Below are positions 1 to 6,565 of a stretch of 24,718 nucleotides of DNA, piece after piece. The position numbers and the translations under genes are program-made. The stretch covers positions 1-24,718 of the IMG/VR virus record IMGVR_UViG_3300050821_013173. One strand, written 5' to 3'. The stretch's first letter is position 1. Every line of letters begins with the position of its first letter. The notes under the pieces are model-generated. The model was given only the letters and a program-made list of their open reading frames with translations. It was not told the DNA's origin and did not search any database. The DNA comes from a virus.

Positions 1-301
1 CGCCCTTGGCCTTCTCGATCGCCTTGCGCTGTGCGTCGAGCACCTTGGCGACGGCGCCACCGTCGACGATCGTGCCGAAGCTGGTCGAGATGACGTGGAT
101 GCGGCGGAGGTCGTCGCTGTTCTTGATCGGGACGTGTCGGACTTCGCTGACTTGGCCGCGCAGCACGATGTGGACCTGATCGCCGACGTGGAGCTCAGCG
201 GGGGCGACGTCGAGTGCGTCTTGGAGGCCGGTGCCGGCGCCGGTGATGCGCACCGCGGTTTCGGTGACGTCGTGGTCGTCGAACGGGCTGAGCGTCGTCA
301 T
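1..301 (-). CDS. Conserved small phage protein, 3' end beyond window
   Basis: The ATG is on the minus strand at 301 and overlaps the stop of the gene before it (ATGA). About 100 codons are visible, starting MTTLSPFDDHDVTETAVRIT, and the frame stays open to the window edge, so the C-terminus is missing. The visible part reads as a small beta-rich domain (segments such as GDQVHIVLRGQVSEV) followed by a Lys/Ala-rich helical tail. I recognise the general look of small proteins beside RecT-type recombination genes in actinophages but cannot assign a function. It is translationally coupled to the recT operon, so it is probably expressed early. Confidence 0.75.
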   Translation of the reverse strand, partial: MTTLSPFDDHDVTETAVRITGAGTGLQDALDVAPAELHVGDQVHIVLRGQVSEVRHVPIKNSDDLRRIHVISTSFGTIVDGGAVAKVLDAQRKAIEKAKG

Positions 302-507
302 CGGGACTCCTCGGGCTGGTAGGTGGACAGGTCGGGCAGGTCGATGATCTCGGCGGGCTCGTCGACGCCGAGGTACTCGATGAGCAGCTCGAAGCGGGCG
401 TCGATGCCGTCGATGAGACGGGTGAGGGCGTTGACGACGGCGACGAGACCGTTGAAGTCGGCGAAAGTGACCGGCGCGCCGTCCGGGAGGCGGCCGAGCT
501 CGATCAC
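298..507 (-). CDS. Hypothetical phage protein, 69 aa
   Basis: The start chosen is the GTG at 507, which overlaps the upstream stop as GTGA. An ATG at 570 would extend it 63 bases into the upstream gene and is less likely. The product begins V-I-E-L-G-R-L-P and is rich in Leu, Ile and Asp (NALTRLIDGIDARFELLIEY), suggesting an amphipathic helix pair. No known motif is seen. It sits in an unbroken chain of overlapping genes downstream of recT, so it is probably co-translated with early functions. Confidence 0.65.
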   Translation of the reverse strand: MIELGRLPDGAPVTFADFNGLVAVVNALTRLIDGIDARFELLIEYLGVDEPAEIIDLPDLSTYQPEESR

Positions 508-746
508 CGGTCGCCGCCCTCGATCGGCGCCCGGGCCACGGCGGTGCGCTCGAGCCGGAACTCGGTCCACGCCCGGCTCAGCTCCTCATAGGTGTCGAGC
601 CAGTCCTGGCGATCGGCGAGCTGTCTGGCGCGGTCGGCGATCTCGGCCGTGAGCCGCTCGATGTCGGTGCGGCAGCGGTGCGCCTCGACGTCGAGGATCT
701 CCGAGATGAGGTCCTCCCTCCCGGTCATGGAGTGGTCGGGGATCAT
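504..746 (-). CDS. Hypothetical helical phage protein, 80 aa
   Basis: The ATG at 746 overlaps the recT stop (ATGA), which fixes the start better than the longer reading frame from 776. The protein is highly charged and looks wholly helical, probably coiled coil: residues about 12-60 have a heptad-like run of Leu, Ile and Ala with Arg/Glu (for example DIERLTAEIADRARQLADRQ). No enzymatic motif is visible. Position directly after recT suggests an accessory to recombination or an unrelated early gene; the sequence does not decide. Confidence 0.65.
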   Translation of the reverse strand: MIPDHSMTGREDLISEILDVEAHRCRTDIERLTAEIADRARQLADRQDWLDTYEELSRAWTEFRLERTAVARAPIEGGDR

Positions 747-1567
747 CGCTGGTCGCCCTTCGCCTCGTTGACCCACGCCTCGTCGGCGGCGTCCTCGTCA
801 TCGCCGGTTGTAGGGACGGGCGCGGCCAGTTCCTCGCGGGTCGGTGTGAGGTCTCCGGCGTGGTCCATCGTGCGCACGTCGAAGACCTGCTCGTCGGAGG
901 CGATGGCCTGGGTGAGCTGCGGGCTGTGGGGCAGCCAGCGCTTCATGTCCATCACGACCGACTTGAGCGCGGCGGCGTCGTAGCTCTTCGACCACATGTC
1001 GCCGTCGGGCTGCTTGGAGAAGGAGCGGTGGTACTCGACCTGCTCCTCGTCGAGGGCGTGGACCTGTTCGGAGCCGTCGGGGTAGGTGACTTTCACGTAC
1101 CAGGCGACCGCCGGTCCGCCCCTGGGCTTGGCGGGCCGGCGGGCCAGGTGCGGCTTGTGCTTGAGCGGCGGGGTGCGGCCGTAGTCGAGGTCGAAGATGT
1201 CGTTGGGGTAGACGGGGTGGCCCTCGAAGCGCAGGCCGGGCTGGGCGCGGCGGGCGAGCTCGATGACGCCGCCGTAGCCGAGCTGGAAAGTGGCGACCTT
1301 GCCGTAGGGGATGACCCACGAGAGGTTCGCTTCGGTGTTGGGCGGCAGGTCGAGCTGGGCGCAGCGCAGCGCAGCGCCGAGCACGGTCTCGGGCTCGCAG
1401 AGCCACAGCTTCGGCTGGGCCCGCAGCGCGTTGCCGAACTGGGCGACGAACGTCTCCTCGCTGGTGCCGGTGCGGCGCAGCAGCTTGTTGATGACCGGCT
1501 TGAACTTGTTGATGACGGCGACGGTCGCCTGGTTGGGCTCGATGACCGCCGGGGCGGCGTTGCTCAT
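743..1567 (-). CDS. recT: RecT-family single-strand annealing protein
   Basis: This 274-aa protein anneals complementary single strands during phage recombination, acting on ends resected by the YqaJ-type exonuclease encoded just upstream in the same operon. The start is the ATG at 1567, overlapping the preceding stop (ATGA); longer frames run into the upstream gene. RecT hallmarks are seen: an N-terminal helical region with PKLWLCEPETVLGAALRCAQ, then the conserved PYGKVATFQLGYGGVIELAR stretch, and a C-terminal part with DMWSKSYDAAALKSVVMDMK. The last 50 residues are acidic and low in complexity, which is common in this family. Length fits RecT (about 270 aa). Confidence 0.93.
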   Translation of the reverse strand: MSNAAPAVIEPNQATVAVINKFKPVINKLLRRTGTSEETFVAQFGNALRAQPKLWLCEPETVLGAALRCAQLDLPPNTEANLSWVIPYGKVATFQLGYGGVIELARRAQPGLRFEGHPVYPNDIFDLDYGRTPPLKHKPHLARRPAKPRGGPAVAWYVKVTYPDGSEQVHALDEEQVEYHRSFSKQPDGDMWSKSYDAAALKSVVMDMKRWLPHSPQLTQAIASDEQVFDVRTMDHAGDLTPTREELAAPVPTTGDDEDAADEAWVNEAKGDQR

Positions 1568-2001
1568 GTCGGGCGCTCGAAGGTGAGCAGGGCGGGGTTG
1601 AGCACGCCGCCCGTCTCGTTGGCGCGCTCGCCTTCGTCGTGGATCTGGGTGGCGAGGTTGTGCCAGCGGCGCAGCTCCTCGCCGTGCTCCCACACGTCGG
1701 CGAGGATGTGCACGGCGACGCCGTACTGAAAGCCGGTGAGCCCCCAGCGGCCCAGACCGCGGTCGACCTCGCGGAACGTGGCCTCGGCGGTGTCGCCGAA
1801 CGGAGCATCGCGCTCGGCCAGCGCGGTCTCCATGGCGTCCATCCAGCGACCGGCAGCGATCACGACGACCGCGCCGTAGCACGCACCCATCTGCTCCTGG
1901 GTGAGCTCCTCGGGCCACCGGTCGGGGTCGGCGTCGAATCCCTCGGGCAGCGGGTTGCCGGCGACCGTGCCGTCCCAGACGTCCTGGTTGCGGATCTTCA
2001 T
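1564..2001 (-). CDS. Hypothetical protein between exonuclease and RecT, 145 aa
   Basis: The ATG at 2001 overlaps the exonuclease stop (ATGA) and has a strong Shine-Dalgarno sequence, AGGAGG, 5 bases upstream inside the preceding gene. Sequence features are an N-terminal MKIRNQDVWDGTVAGNPLPE, a central Trp/Met-rich segment (AGRWMDAMETALAERDAPFG) and a helical C-terminus. I recognise no domain. Its place between exonuclease and annealing protein suggests a role in, or co-regulation with, the recombination module. The strong ribosome site may raise expression above that of its neighbours. Confidence 0.7.
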   Translation of the reverse strand: MKIRNQDVWDGTVAGNPLPEGFDADPDRWPEELTQEQMGACYGAVVVIAAGRWMDAMETALAERDAPFGDTAEATFREVDRGLGRWGLTGFQYGVAVHILADVWEHGEELRRWHNLATQIHDEGERANETGGVLNPALLTFERPT

Positions 2002-2993
2002 GCGGTCCTCCTGATGGCGCGCGGGGTGTGGAGGCGCAGCACGCGGACGGTGCCGTGCCGGTCGTACTTGTCGCCGTGGTCGGCGCGCAGGGCGTCGCGG
2101 TCGATGTCCGTTCGCGGCTGGGCGCGCCACGACACGACGACCTGCCCTTCGATGCAGCCCTCGGTCAGGTTCCCGAGGGCGGCCTTCAGCAGGTTCTCGT
2201 CGCGCTCGATGTCGGCCTCGAGCTGCTTGCGGGTGGCGCGCAGGGCGCGCAGCTCGTCGACGACGTGGGACATCGAGCGCACGTCGACGGCAGGGATGTG
2301 CTCGGGGGTGGTCCAGGCGCCGGCGAGCGCGGCGCTGGTCGCAGGGTGGCCGTCGGCGAGCGGCGGGACACCGGCGACGACGTGGTCCATCCAGAACCGC
2401 TCGCCCTCGGCGAGCAGCCGGTCGATCATCGCCTGATCCCGCGCCACCTCGTACACCTCGAAGCGGGGCCGCCCGAACGCCATGTGCATCACGGCGAGGA
2501 AGGCGGCGTCGAGACCGGTGACGGCCAGCTGCCACTGCACCTGCAGCCGATAGTGGTCGGGGATCTCGTCCCAGCGGCTGCCGGCGTCGTACTTCGACTC
2601 GAAGACCGCGACGGCGGAGTCGAGGTCGTCGCTGCCTTCTTCGACGATGAGCCCGTCGAGGGTGGCGAGCGCCCAGTCGTGTTCGGGGTGGGTGGCCCGG
2701 TACTGGCGCGCCATCACGTGCAGGCCGCGATGGCGGCGTTCGAACCAGGCGACGATGACGGGCTCCAGGTCGAGGCCGAGCTGCATGACGTCGCTCGGGT
2801 CGTCGTCGTCGAGCGGGGCGAGGCCGACCTTGTCGACCCACACGCTCCACCGGGAGCCCCAGGGGGAGGCGTTGGTGATGGCGGCGATGTCGCTGGCGCC
2901 GATGCCGCCGCGCCGCCACGTGAGCCAGTCGGCGCGGGTGGTGGACGCGCCGATCGTCCCCCCGGCAACCGGCGCGCCCAGATCAGGGCTCAT
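1998..2993 (-). CDS. YqaJ-like viral recombinase (5'-3' exonuclease)
   Basis: This 331-aa protein belongs to the YqaJ/lambda-exonuclease branch of the PD-(D/E)XK nucleases. It resects double-stranded ends so that RecT can anneal the exposed strand. Seen in order: RRGGIGASDIAAITNASPWG near residue 28 (conserved N-terminal loop), GLDLEPVIVAWFERRH (conserved Glu), a catalytic Asp in ATLDGLIVE, the E-x-K pair in VFESKYDAG, then YRLQVQWQLAVTG (the family's QvQ motif). The C-terminal third holds a helical hairpin (VVDELRALRATRKQLEADIE). The start at ATG 2993 overlaps the preceding stop. Full length, all catalytic residues present. Confidence 0.92.
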   Translation of the reverse strand: MSPDLGAPVAGGTIGASTTRADWLTWRRGGIGASDIAAITNASPWGSRWSVWVDKVGLAPLDDDDPSDVMQLGLDLEPVIVAWFERRHRGLHVMARQYRATHPEHDWALATLDGLIVEEGSDDLDSAVAVFESKYDAGSRWDEIPDHYRLQVQWQLAVTGLDAAFLAVMHMAFGRPRFEVYEVARDQAMIDRLLAEGERFWMDHVVAGVPPLADGHPATSAALAGAWTTPEHIPAVDVRSMSHVVDELRALRATRKQLEADIERDENLLKAALGNLTEGCIEGQVVVSWRAQPRTDIDRDALRADHGDKYDRHGTVRVLRLHTPRAIRRTA

Positions 2994-3142
2994 GGCTGGC
3001 GCCTCACCTCGCGCATGAGCGCGGCGTGGCGGGCCCGCTCGTACCGGGCGTGCTCGACCCCGTCGGCCCGGGCCCGCAGCGCGTCGATGGCCACGCCGAG
3101 GAGGACCAGGCCGGCGACCACGACGAGGACGAGCACGATCAC
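2990..3142 (-). CDS. Small single-pass membrane protein, 50 aa
   Basis: The GTG start at 3142 overlaps the upstream stop as GTGA. Residues 2-22 (IVLVLVVVAGLVLLGVAIDA) form one clear transmembrane helix at the extreme N-terminus, followed by a strongly basic 28-residue tail rich in Arg and Ala. This suggests an N-out, C-in anchor with the basic tail in the cytoplasm. No family is recognised. It lies in the early operon just before the exonuclease gene. Confidence 0.6.
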   Translation of the reverse strand: MIVLVLVVVAGLVLLGVAIDALRARADGVEHARYERARHAALMREVRRQP

Positions 3143-3306
3143 GACGGGCCCTCGAGGCGGCCGTGGAGGAGGTCCCGGCGGGCCTCGTACTTGCGGTCGT
3201 AGTGGGCGAACGGTGTGGCCGTGACGGCGTGGATGTCGTAGCCGTCGGCCGGGGTGCCGTCGATGACGTACAGGCGTCCGTGGGCACTGACGACTTCGAC
3301 GCTCAC
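3139..3306 (-). CDS. Hypothetical phage protein, 55 aa
   Basis: The start is the GTG at 3306, overlapping the preceding stop (GTGA). The protein starts with SVEVVSAHGRLYVIDGTP, which looks like two beta strands, and ends in a basic helix (KYEARRDLLHGRLEGPS). No motif links it to a known family. The same frame stays open much further upstream, but that extension is antisense-like, Arg-rich and overlaps two clear genes, so the short form is preferred. Confidence 0.6.
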   Translation of the reverse strand: MSVEVVSAHGRLYVIDGTPADGYDIHAVTATPFAHYDRKYEARRDLLHGRLEGPS

Positions 3307-3560
3307 GACGGCGCCTCGTCGTCGAAGGTGAAGGCGGCGACACCGGAGCACTGGTCGACGACCCCGAAGGTGACGCCAGGGAAGCGACGCTCCAGGGTGG
3401 TGCGGATGTCCTCGGCCTGCATGCGTGTGAGCGGGCCAGACGTGGCGACGATGACGCCGGTGCGGCCGGACGACACCAGTAGCTGGCCGCTGGCGGCGCT
3501 GTGCTCGGTGCACAGGTACGTCGTGGCCTCGACGCTGCAGCCGTCCTCTTCGCAGATCAC
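3303..3560 (-). CDS. Small protein with N-terminal zinc-finger-like Cys/His cluster, 85 aa
   Basis: The ATG at 3560 overlaps the rusA stop (ATGA). Cysteines at 3, 8 and 17 and a histidine at 20 (C-x4-C-x8-C-x2-H) form a plausible zinc site in the first 20 residues. The rest (GQLLVSSGRTGVIVATSG, then a helix and AAFTFDDE) looks like a small alpha/beta domain. No enzyme family is recognised. Co-transcription with rusA suggests an early, possibly nucleic-acid-related, role; that is inference. Confidence 0.65.
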   Translation of the reverse strand: MICEEDGCSVEATTYLCTEHSAASGQLLVSSGRTGVIVATSGPLTRMQAEDIRTTLERRFPGVTFGVVDQCSGVAAFTFDDEAPS

Positions 3561-4099
3561 AGCGGCACCCCGGCGAGGTCGGCGAGGCGCACAGCGACGT
3601 CGCAGCCGAGCCAGCCGTCGGAGTACTCCCGCTTGCGCTTGTGGACCTCGACGACGTTGCCGTCATCAGCGATCAGGCCGCCCTCGGTGAGCCCGTCGAG
3701 CATCGCCCGCTCGAGCTTGTCGATGTCGTCGCGCCGGCCGAGGTGGTACCAGACGCCGCGGGCCCGCTGCGCCTTGGTGCGCGCCTTGGGCATCGGGAAG
3801 CGGAAGTCGAGCGTGACCACGACCGGCTGGTCGCCGAAGGCACCGCCGGTCTCGGCGGCCTCGCGCGCGGCGCGGGCGACGGCCTGGCGCCACGGCAGCA
3901 AGCCCTTGCCGCCGACGGTGACCTGGCGGTAACCGGCCGGGGTCGGGACCGAGCGCATCCCGGCCTGAGTGACCGGCACGCCGTAGACGGTGAAGGACAC
4001 CGGAGCATCGGCGAGCGGGAGCGGCGGCTGCGGGACGGCTGTCGGCGGCGCGGGCCGGTCGAGAGGCGCGCCGCCGACAGGCGAGGTGGCGGGGAGCAT
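3557..4099 (-). CDS. rusA: RusA-family Holliday junction resolvase
   Basis: This 180-aa protein is a RusA-type endonuclease that cuts four-way DNA junctions arising during phage recombination and replication. The diagnostic block is RRDDIDKLERAMLDGLTEGG followed by LIADDGNVVEVHKRK: the Asp residues of D-x-DKL and the ADD motif bind catalytic metal. A beta-rich start (VSFTVYGVPVTQAGMRSVPT) matches the RusA fold. A Pro/Ala-rich stretch of about 32 residues precedes the domain, so the true start could be later; ATG 4099 is kept because it overlaps the upstream stop (TGATG). It completes the set with YqaJ and RecT. Confidence 0.88.
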   Translation of the reverse strand: MLPATSPVGGAPLDRPAPPTAVPQPPLPLADAPVSFTVYGVPVTQAGMRSVPTPAGYRQVTVGGKGLLPWRQAVARAAREAAETGGAFGDQPVVVTLDFRFPMPKARTKAQRARGVWYHLGRRDDIDKLERAMLDGLTEGGLIADDGNVVEVHKRKREYSDGWLGCDVAVRLADLAGVPL

Positions 4100-4290
4100 C
4101 AGGCGTCGTCCTGGCGGCGGGCGTCGAGGAAGCGGGCGAGCTGGTCGTCGGAGATGCGGTCGTAGCGGCCGACCTTGTGGCTGCCGAGCTCGCGACGCCG
4201 GATCCAGCCCCGCACCGTTTGCGGGTGGACGTGGAGGCGTTCGGCGACCTCCTCGACCGTGAACATCTGCGGGACGGATGATGCTGTCAC
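4099..4290 (-). CDS. Excisionase/MerR-like helix-turn-helix protein, 63 aa
   Basis: The start is the GTG at 4290, with GGGGGA about 7 bases upstream. The whole protein is one winged-helix DNA-binding domain of the excisionase/AlpA type: FTVEEVAERLHVHPQTVRGW (helix-turn-helix) then IRRRELGSHKVGRYDRISDD (wing) and a short C-terminal helix. Proteins of this size act as recombination directionality factors or as early regulators. It is the first gene of the leftward early operon and diverges from the repressor-like gene, which is a typical site for a Cro/Xis-like control protein. Which of the two roles applies cannot be told from sequence. Confidence 0.8.
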   Translation of the reverse strand: MTASSVPQMFTVEEVAERLHVHPQTVRGWIRRRELGSHKVGRYDRISDDQLARFLDARRQDDA

Positions 4291-4469
4291 TCAGATTCCC
4301 CCATGCTCATCCACAAGCAATCTGGCGGTCACCTAATCACCGCCGCCCTGTGGGGAACAAGTGGACAACTCGGCGCTGCCAGCGGTGCCGTATCACCTCG
4401 ACGCATCCATGCTCACGTTGCCGCAGTAGGGAGCAGCGGAGCGCTGTGGGTAAGTTTTCGCCGGGCGGG
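4291..4469. promoter_or_regulatory. Divergent control region with candidate operator
   Basis: This 179-bp region lies between the leftward excisionase-like gene and the rightward repressor-like gene and is much less GC-rich than its surroundings near 4301-4345. It holds a perfect 6-bp inverted repeat with a 9-base AT-richer spacer, GGCGGT at 4324-4329 and ACCGCC at 4339-4344, the best operator candidate. No convincing pair of -35/-10 boxes was found on either strand. By position it should contain the early promoter and the repressor promoter. Confidence 0.5.
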
Positions 4470-4949
4470 ATGGATGAGCGCAGGGCAGCGGCAATGAGCC
4501 CGAGGGGCGGCGGCGTCATAGCCTCGCGCCGAGCGATGGGTCTTCGACGTCTCGGCAACGAGCTCAAGAAGGCCAGGGGTATGCGCTCACAGAAGGCTGC
4601 TGCCGCCCACTGGAACGTGCCGTACTCGACGCTGTGCGCCATCGAGCAGGGCAAGGAGCGCAACTACCAGCCCCAGACGCTGGCCCACTTCGACGCCATG
4701 CTGGGGCGCAGCGCCTGGGAGCTCTACGAGCAGCCCGACGAGGCCGGCTACGACGTCCCCGCCGCGTCGGCGGCCAGCGTTGAAGAGGTCCGGACCCGGC
4801 TCGACGAGCTCGAGGCGGCGCTGCAGGCGCTGCGGGGTCAGCCGCCGAACCACCTGGAGGCGGTGACCAGCGAGCTCTCGCCCGACGAGCTGGCCGAGGT
4901 GGTGGCGTTCGCGCACTTCGTGCTCGCCCGCCGTCGCAGCGTGGGCTAG
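4470..4949 (+). CDS. XRE-type helix-turn-helix protein, probable phage repressor
   Basis: A rightward gene opposite the early operon. From ATG 4470 it is 159 aa; ATGs at 4494 and 4536 are alternatives, the last starting right at the HTH domain, and none has a clear Shine-Dalgarno sequence. The HTH domain reads LGNELKKARGMRSQKAAAAH then NVPYSTLCAIEQGKERNYQP, with a recognition helix in YSTLCAIEQG. A second helical part follows (VRTRLDELEAALQALRG, coiled coil for dimerisation) and a C-terminal helix LSPDELAEVVAFAHFVLARR. There is no LexA-like peptidase domain, so induction by RecA-driven self-cleavage is not expected. Position suggests the immunity repressor, but this rests on context. Confidence 0.75.
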   Translation: MDERRAAAMSPRGGGVIASRRAMGLRRLGNELKKARGMRSQKAAAAHWNVPYSTLCAIEQGKERNYQPQTLAHFDAMLGRSAWELYEQPDEAGYDVPAASAASVEEVRTRLDELEAALQALRGQPPNHLEAVTSELSPDELAEVVAFAHFVLARRRSVG

Positions 4950-5341
4950 CGCGCCTGGCGAGACGCGAAGGCCCGCACCTCGAGCCGGTCGAGGTCATCG
5001 TCGGTGAGGACGGCGTGGAGCTCGGCGGTGCGGCGTTCGAAGCGGTCGACGAGGTTGGCGCGGGCGGTGGCGGCGGTGAAGCGCTTGCCGCGCGGTGTGC
5101 GCACACCGGCGTCGTTGAGCCAGTCGGCCAGGTCGGCCCAACTGCCATGCGTCAGTAGCAAGACGTCGCCGAGCGCCATCCCTGCCGAGGTGGGCGCGGC
5201 GTAGGGGGTACCGGCCCAGACCTCGGTTGGTGGGGCGGGCGGCACGAGCAAGGCGACGTCGGCGGCCTGACGACGAGTGATGATACCGGCGCGCACGGCC
5301 TCGTCGAGGATGGCGCCGAACCAGGCGACGCCGTCGTCCAT
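4946..5341 (-). CDS. Hypothetical protein coupled to integrase, 131 aa
   Basis: The ATG at 5341 overlaps the integrase stop (TGATG), so the two are translated together. The N-terminus is helical (WFGAILDEAVRAGIITRRQA), a Pro-rich linker follows, and the C-terminal half contains WLNDAGVRTPRGKRFTAATA with ARANL after it. That motif closely resembles the DNA-binding segment of large serine recombinases and of some HTH-containing phage proteins, although no serine-recombinase catalytic domain is present. A DNA-binding accessory to integrase, such as a directionality factor, is possible but unproven. Its stop codon shares the CTAG palindrome with the convergent repressor-like gene. Confidence 0.7.
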   Translation of the reverse strand: MDDGVAWFGAILDEAVRAGIITRRQAADVALLVPPAPPTEVWAGTPYAAPTSAGMALGDVLLLTHGSWADLADWLNDAGVRTPRGKRFTAATARANLVDRFERRTAELHAVLTDDDLDRLEVRAFASRQAR

Positions 5342-6315
5342 CAGCGCACCGCCCGCAGGGCGCGCTGCTCGCGGCTGGCGCCGGTCTGGCGGGCGGCGAC
5401 GCGGTCGAAGCTGGCCTGCGCGGCCTCGGCGCGGGCGTCGGCGAGATAGCGGTGGATCATCACCGGCGAGGTCCACCCGGCGATGGTCATGGCCGCGGTC
5501 TCGTCGCCGCCGTTGATCATGAACTGCACGCACCAGCCGCGCCGCAGGGCATGGGGTGACACGTCGACGCCGGCGCGCCCGGCGGCGCGCTTGATGACGT
5601 TCTGGATGGCGTTGGTGGTGAGCCGTGCCGAGGCGCGCCGGCCGCCGACGTTGACGAGCAGCGGGCCGGGGCCGTCGCCGCGCCGGCGCGGGTGGAGGTA
5701 GCGGCGCAGCAGGTCGAGGGTGTCGGGGTGCAGCGGCGGGCGCCGGGGCCGACCGGTCTTGGTGATCGGCAGGTGCACGCTGCGGCGCTCGAGGTCGACC
5801 TGGTCGATGTCGATGCCGGCGAGCTCGCCGACGCGCAGCCCGGAGTGGAACATCAGCGACACGGCGATGGCGTTGCGCAGCCCGACCGAGGAGCGCAGGT
5901 CGAAGGCGGCGATGAGGGCCTCGAACTCGCCCGGCGTGCAGGCGTGGGTGTCGGCCCACTCGGGGGCTGCGGGCTGGGCGACGTCGCGCATCGGGGAGCG
6001 CCGACCCCCGAGCGGGTCGGTGGAGTGGCGCTCTGCGGTGCGGTAGAAGGCGACGAGCTGGGTCCAGTTCTTGACGCAGGTGGTCGGCGCGACGTCGCTG
6101 GCGCGCTGGGCCAGCCAGGCCCGGCAGTCGGGCGTGGTGGCCTCGAGCAGGGTCGTCCCGCGGGCGTCGAGCCACGCCGCGAACATGCGCAGCGTCGAGC
6201 GGGAGTTGGCCTGGGAGCGGGGCTTGGCGCCCCACGCCGCGAGCATCTCGTCGATCAGCTCGTCGGTGTACCAGTGGGCGTCGTTGGTCGGCAGGATCAG
6301 AGCGGGTTCGGGCAT
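5341..6315 (-). CDS. int: Tyrosine recombinase (phage integrase)
   Basis: This 324-aa enzyme catalyses site-specific integration and excision. Residues about 35-95 form the SAM-like core-binding domain (NSRSTLRMFAAWLDARGTTL). The catalytic domain has all six expected residues: Arg161 in SGLRVGEL, Lys186 in ITKTGRPRR, His255 and Arg258 in HALRRG, Trp281 (in the His/Trp position) in IAGW, and the nucleophile Tyr290 in MIHRYL. The ATG at 6315 has AAAGG about 8 bases upstream. An attP-like sequence matching a tRNA 3' half lies 115 bp upstream, the usual arrangement. No N-terminal arm-binding domain is obvious; the first 30 residues are short for one. Confidence 0.95.
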   Translation of the reverse strand: MPEPALILPTNDAHWYTDELIDEMLAAWGAKPRSQANSRSTLRMFAAWLDARGTTLLEATTPDCRAWLAQRASDVAPTTCVKNWTQLVAFYRTAERHSTDPLGGRRSPMRDVAQPAAPEWADTHACTPGEFEALIAAFDLRSSVGLRNAIAVSLMFHSGLRVGELAGIDIDQVDLERRSVHLPITKTGRPRRPPLHPDTLDLLRRYLHPRRRGDGPGPLLVNVGGRRASARLTTNAIQNVIKRAAGRAGVDVSPHALRRGWCVQFMINGGDETAAMTIAGWTSPVMIHRYLADARAEAAQASFDRVAARQTGASREQRALRAVR

Positions 6316-6337
6316 CGCGAGGGCCTTTCATGGTGGC

Positions 6338-6420
6338 GGTCTAGCCGTCTGGTGGAGGACTAGATCCGGTTTCGGTCGGCCTCTCGATGCCCCGACCTGC
6401 TGTCGAAACCCCGGTCTAGC
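6338..6420. repeat. Direct repeat CGGTCTAGC (two copies), candidate integrase arm sites
   Basis: The 9-mer CGGTCTAGC occurs at 6338-6346 and again at 6412-6420, between the integrase start and the attP-like core. Repeats at this location are typical of arm-type integrase or excisionase binding sites, but two short copies are weak evidence. Confidence 0.35.
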
Positions 6421-6430
6421 TGGGGTTTCG
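6404..6430. repeat. 9-bp perfect inverted repeat beside the attP core
   Basis: CGAAACCCC (6404-6412) and GGGGTTTCG (6422-6430) form a perfect 9-bp stem with a 9-base loop. It abuts the tRNA-like segment exactly at its 3' end. No T-tract follows on either strand, so a protein-binding or recombination role is more likely than an intrinsic terminator. Confidence 0.5.
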
Positions 6431-6475
6431 TGGGCACGACGGGACTCGAACCCGGGACCTCCACCGTGTCATGGT
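6431..6475 (-). other. attP: attP-like core: 3' half of a tRNA-Val(GAC)
   Basis: Read on the minus strand this segment runs from the anticodon arm to the discriminator base of a tRNA. It has U33 and anticodon GAC, a 39-41 stem half pairing with 29-31, variable loop AGGTC, the T arm with TTCGAGT loop, acceptor half CGTGCCC and discriminator A73, which fits tRNA-Val. There is no D arm and positions 27-28 no longer pair, so no full tRNA exists. Position 49-65 is a C/T mismatch. Phages integrating into tRNA genes carry exactly such a half to restore the gene. Isotype assignment is inference from the anticodon and A73. Confidence 0.8.
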
Positions 6476-6565
6476 CATCCACGCACTTTCAGGAGTCTCA
6501 GCGACGATACCTGCGGCTTCATGCATTCAGCTGAGTGACGCTGAGCGTTTATGGTGGAGGTCGGC

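Noticed and set aside
2028-3224. Long rightward frame opposite the exonuclease gene (also similar ones at 860-1729, 5692-6363, 8184-9428, 10974-12359)
   Set aside because: These are antisense frames produced by high-GC codon bias; they are rich in Gly, Arg, Val and Asp, lack ribosome sites and lie over genes with clear domains.
6431-6500. A complete tRNA gene on the minus strand
   Set aside because: Only the half from the anticodon arm to the discriminator is present. No D arm or 5' acceptor strand is found on the far side, and positions 27-28 do not pair with 42-43.
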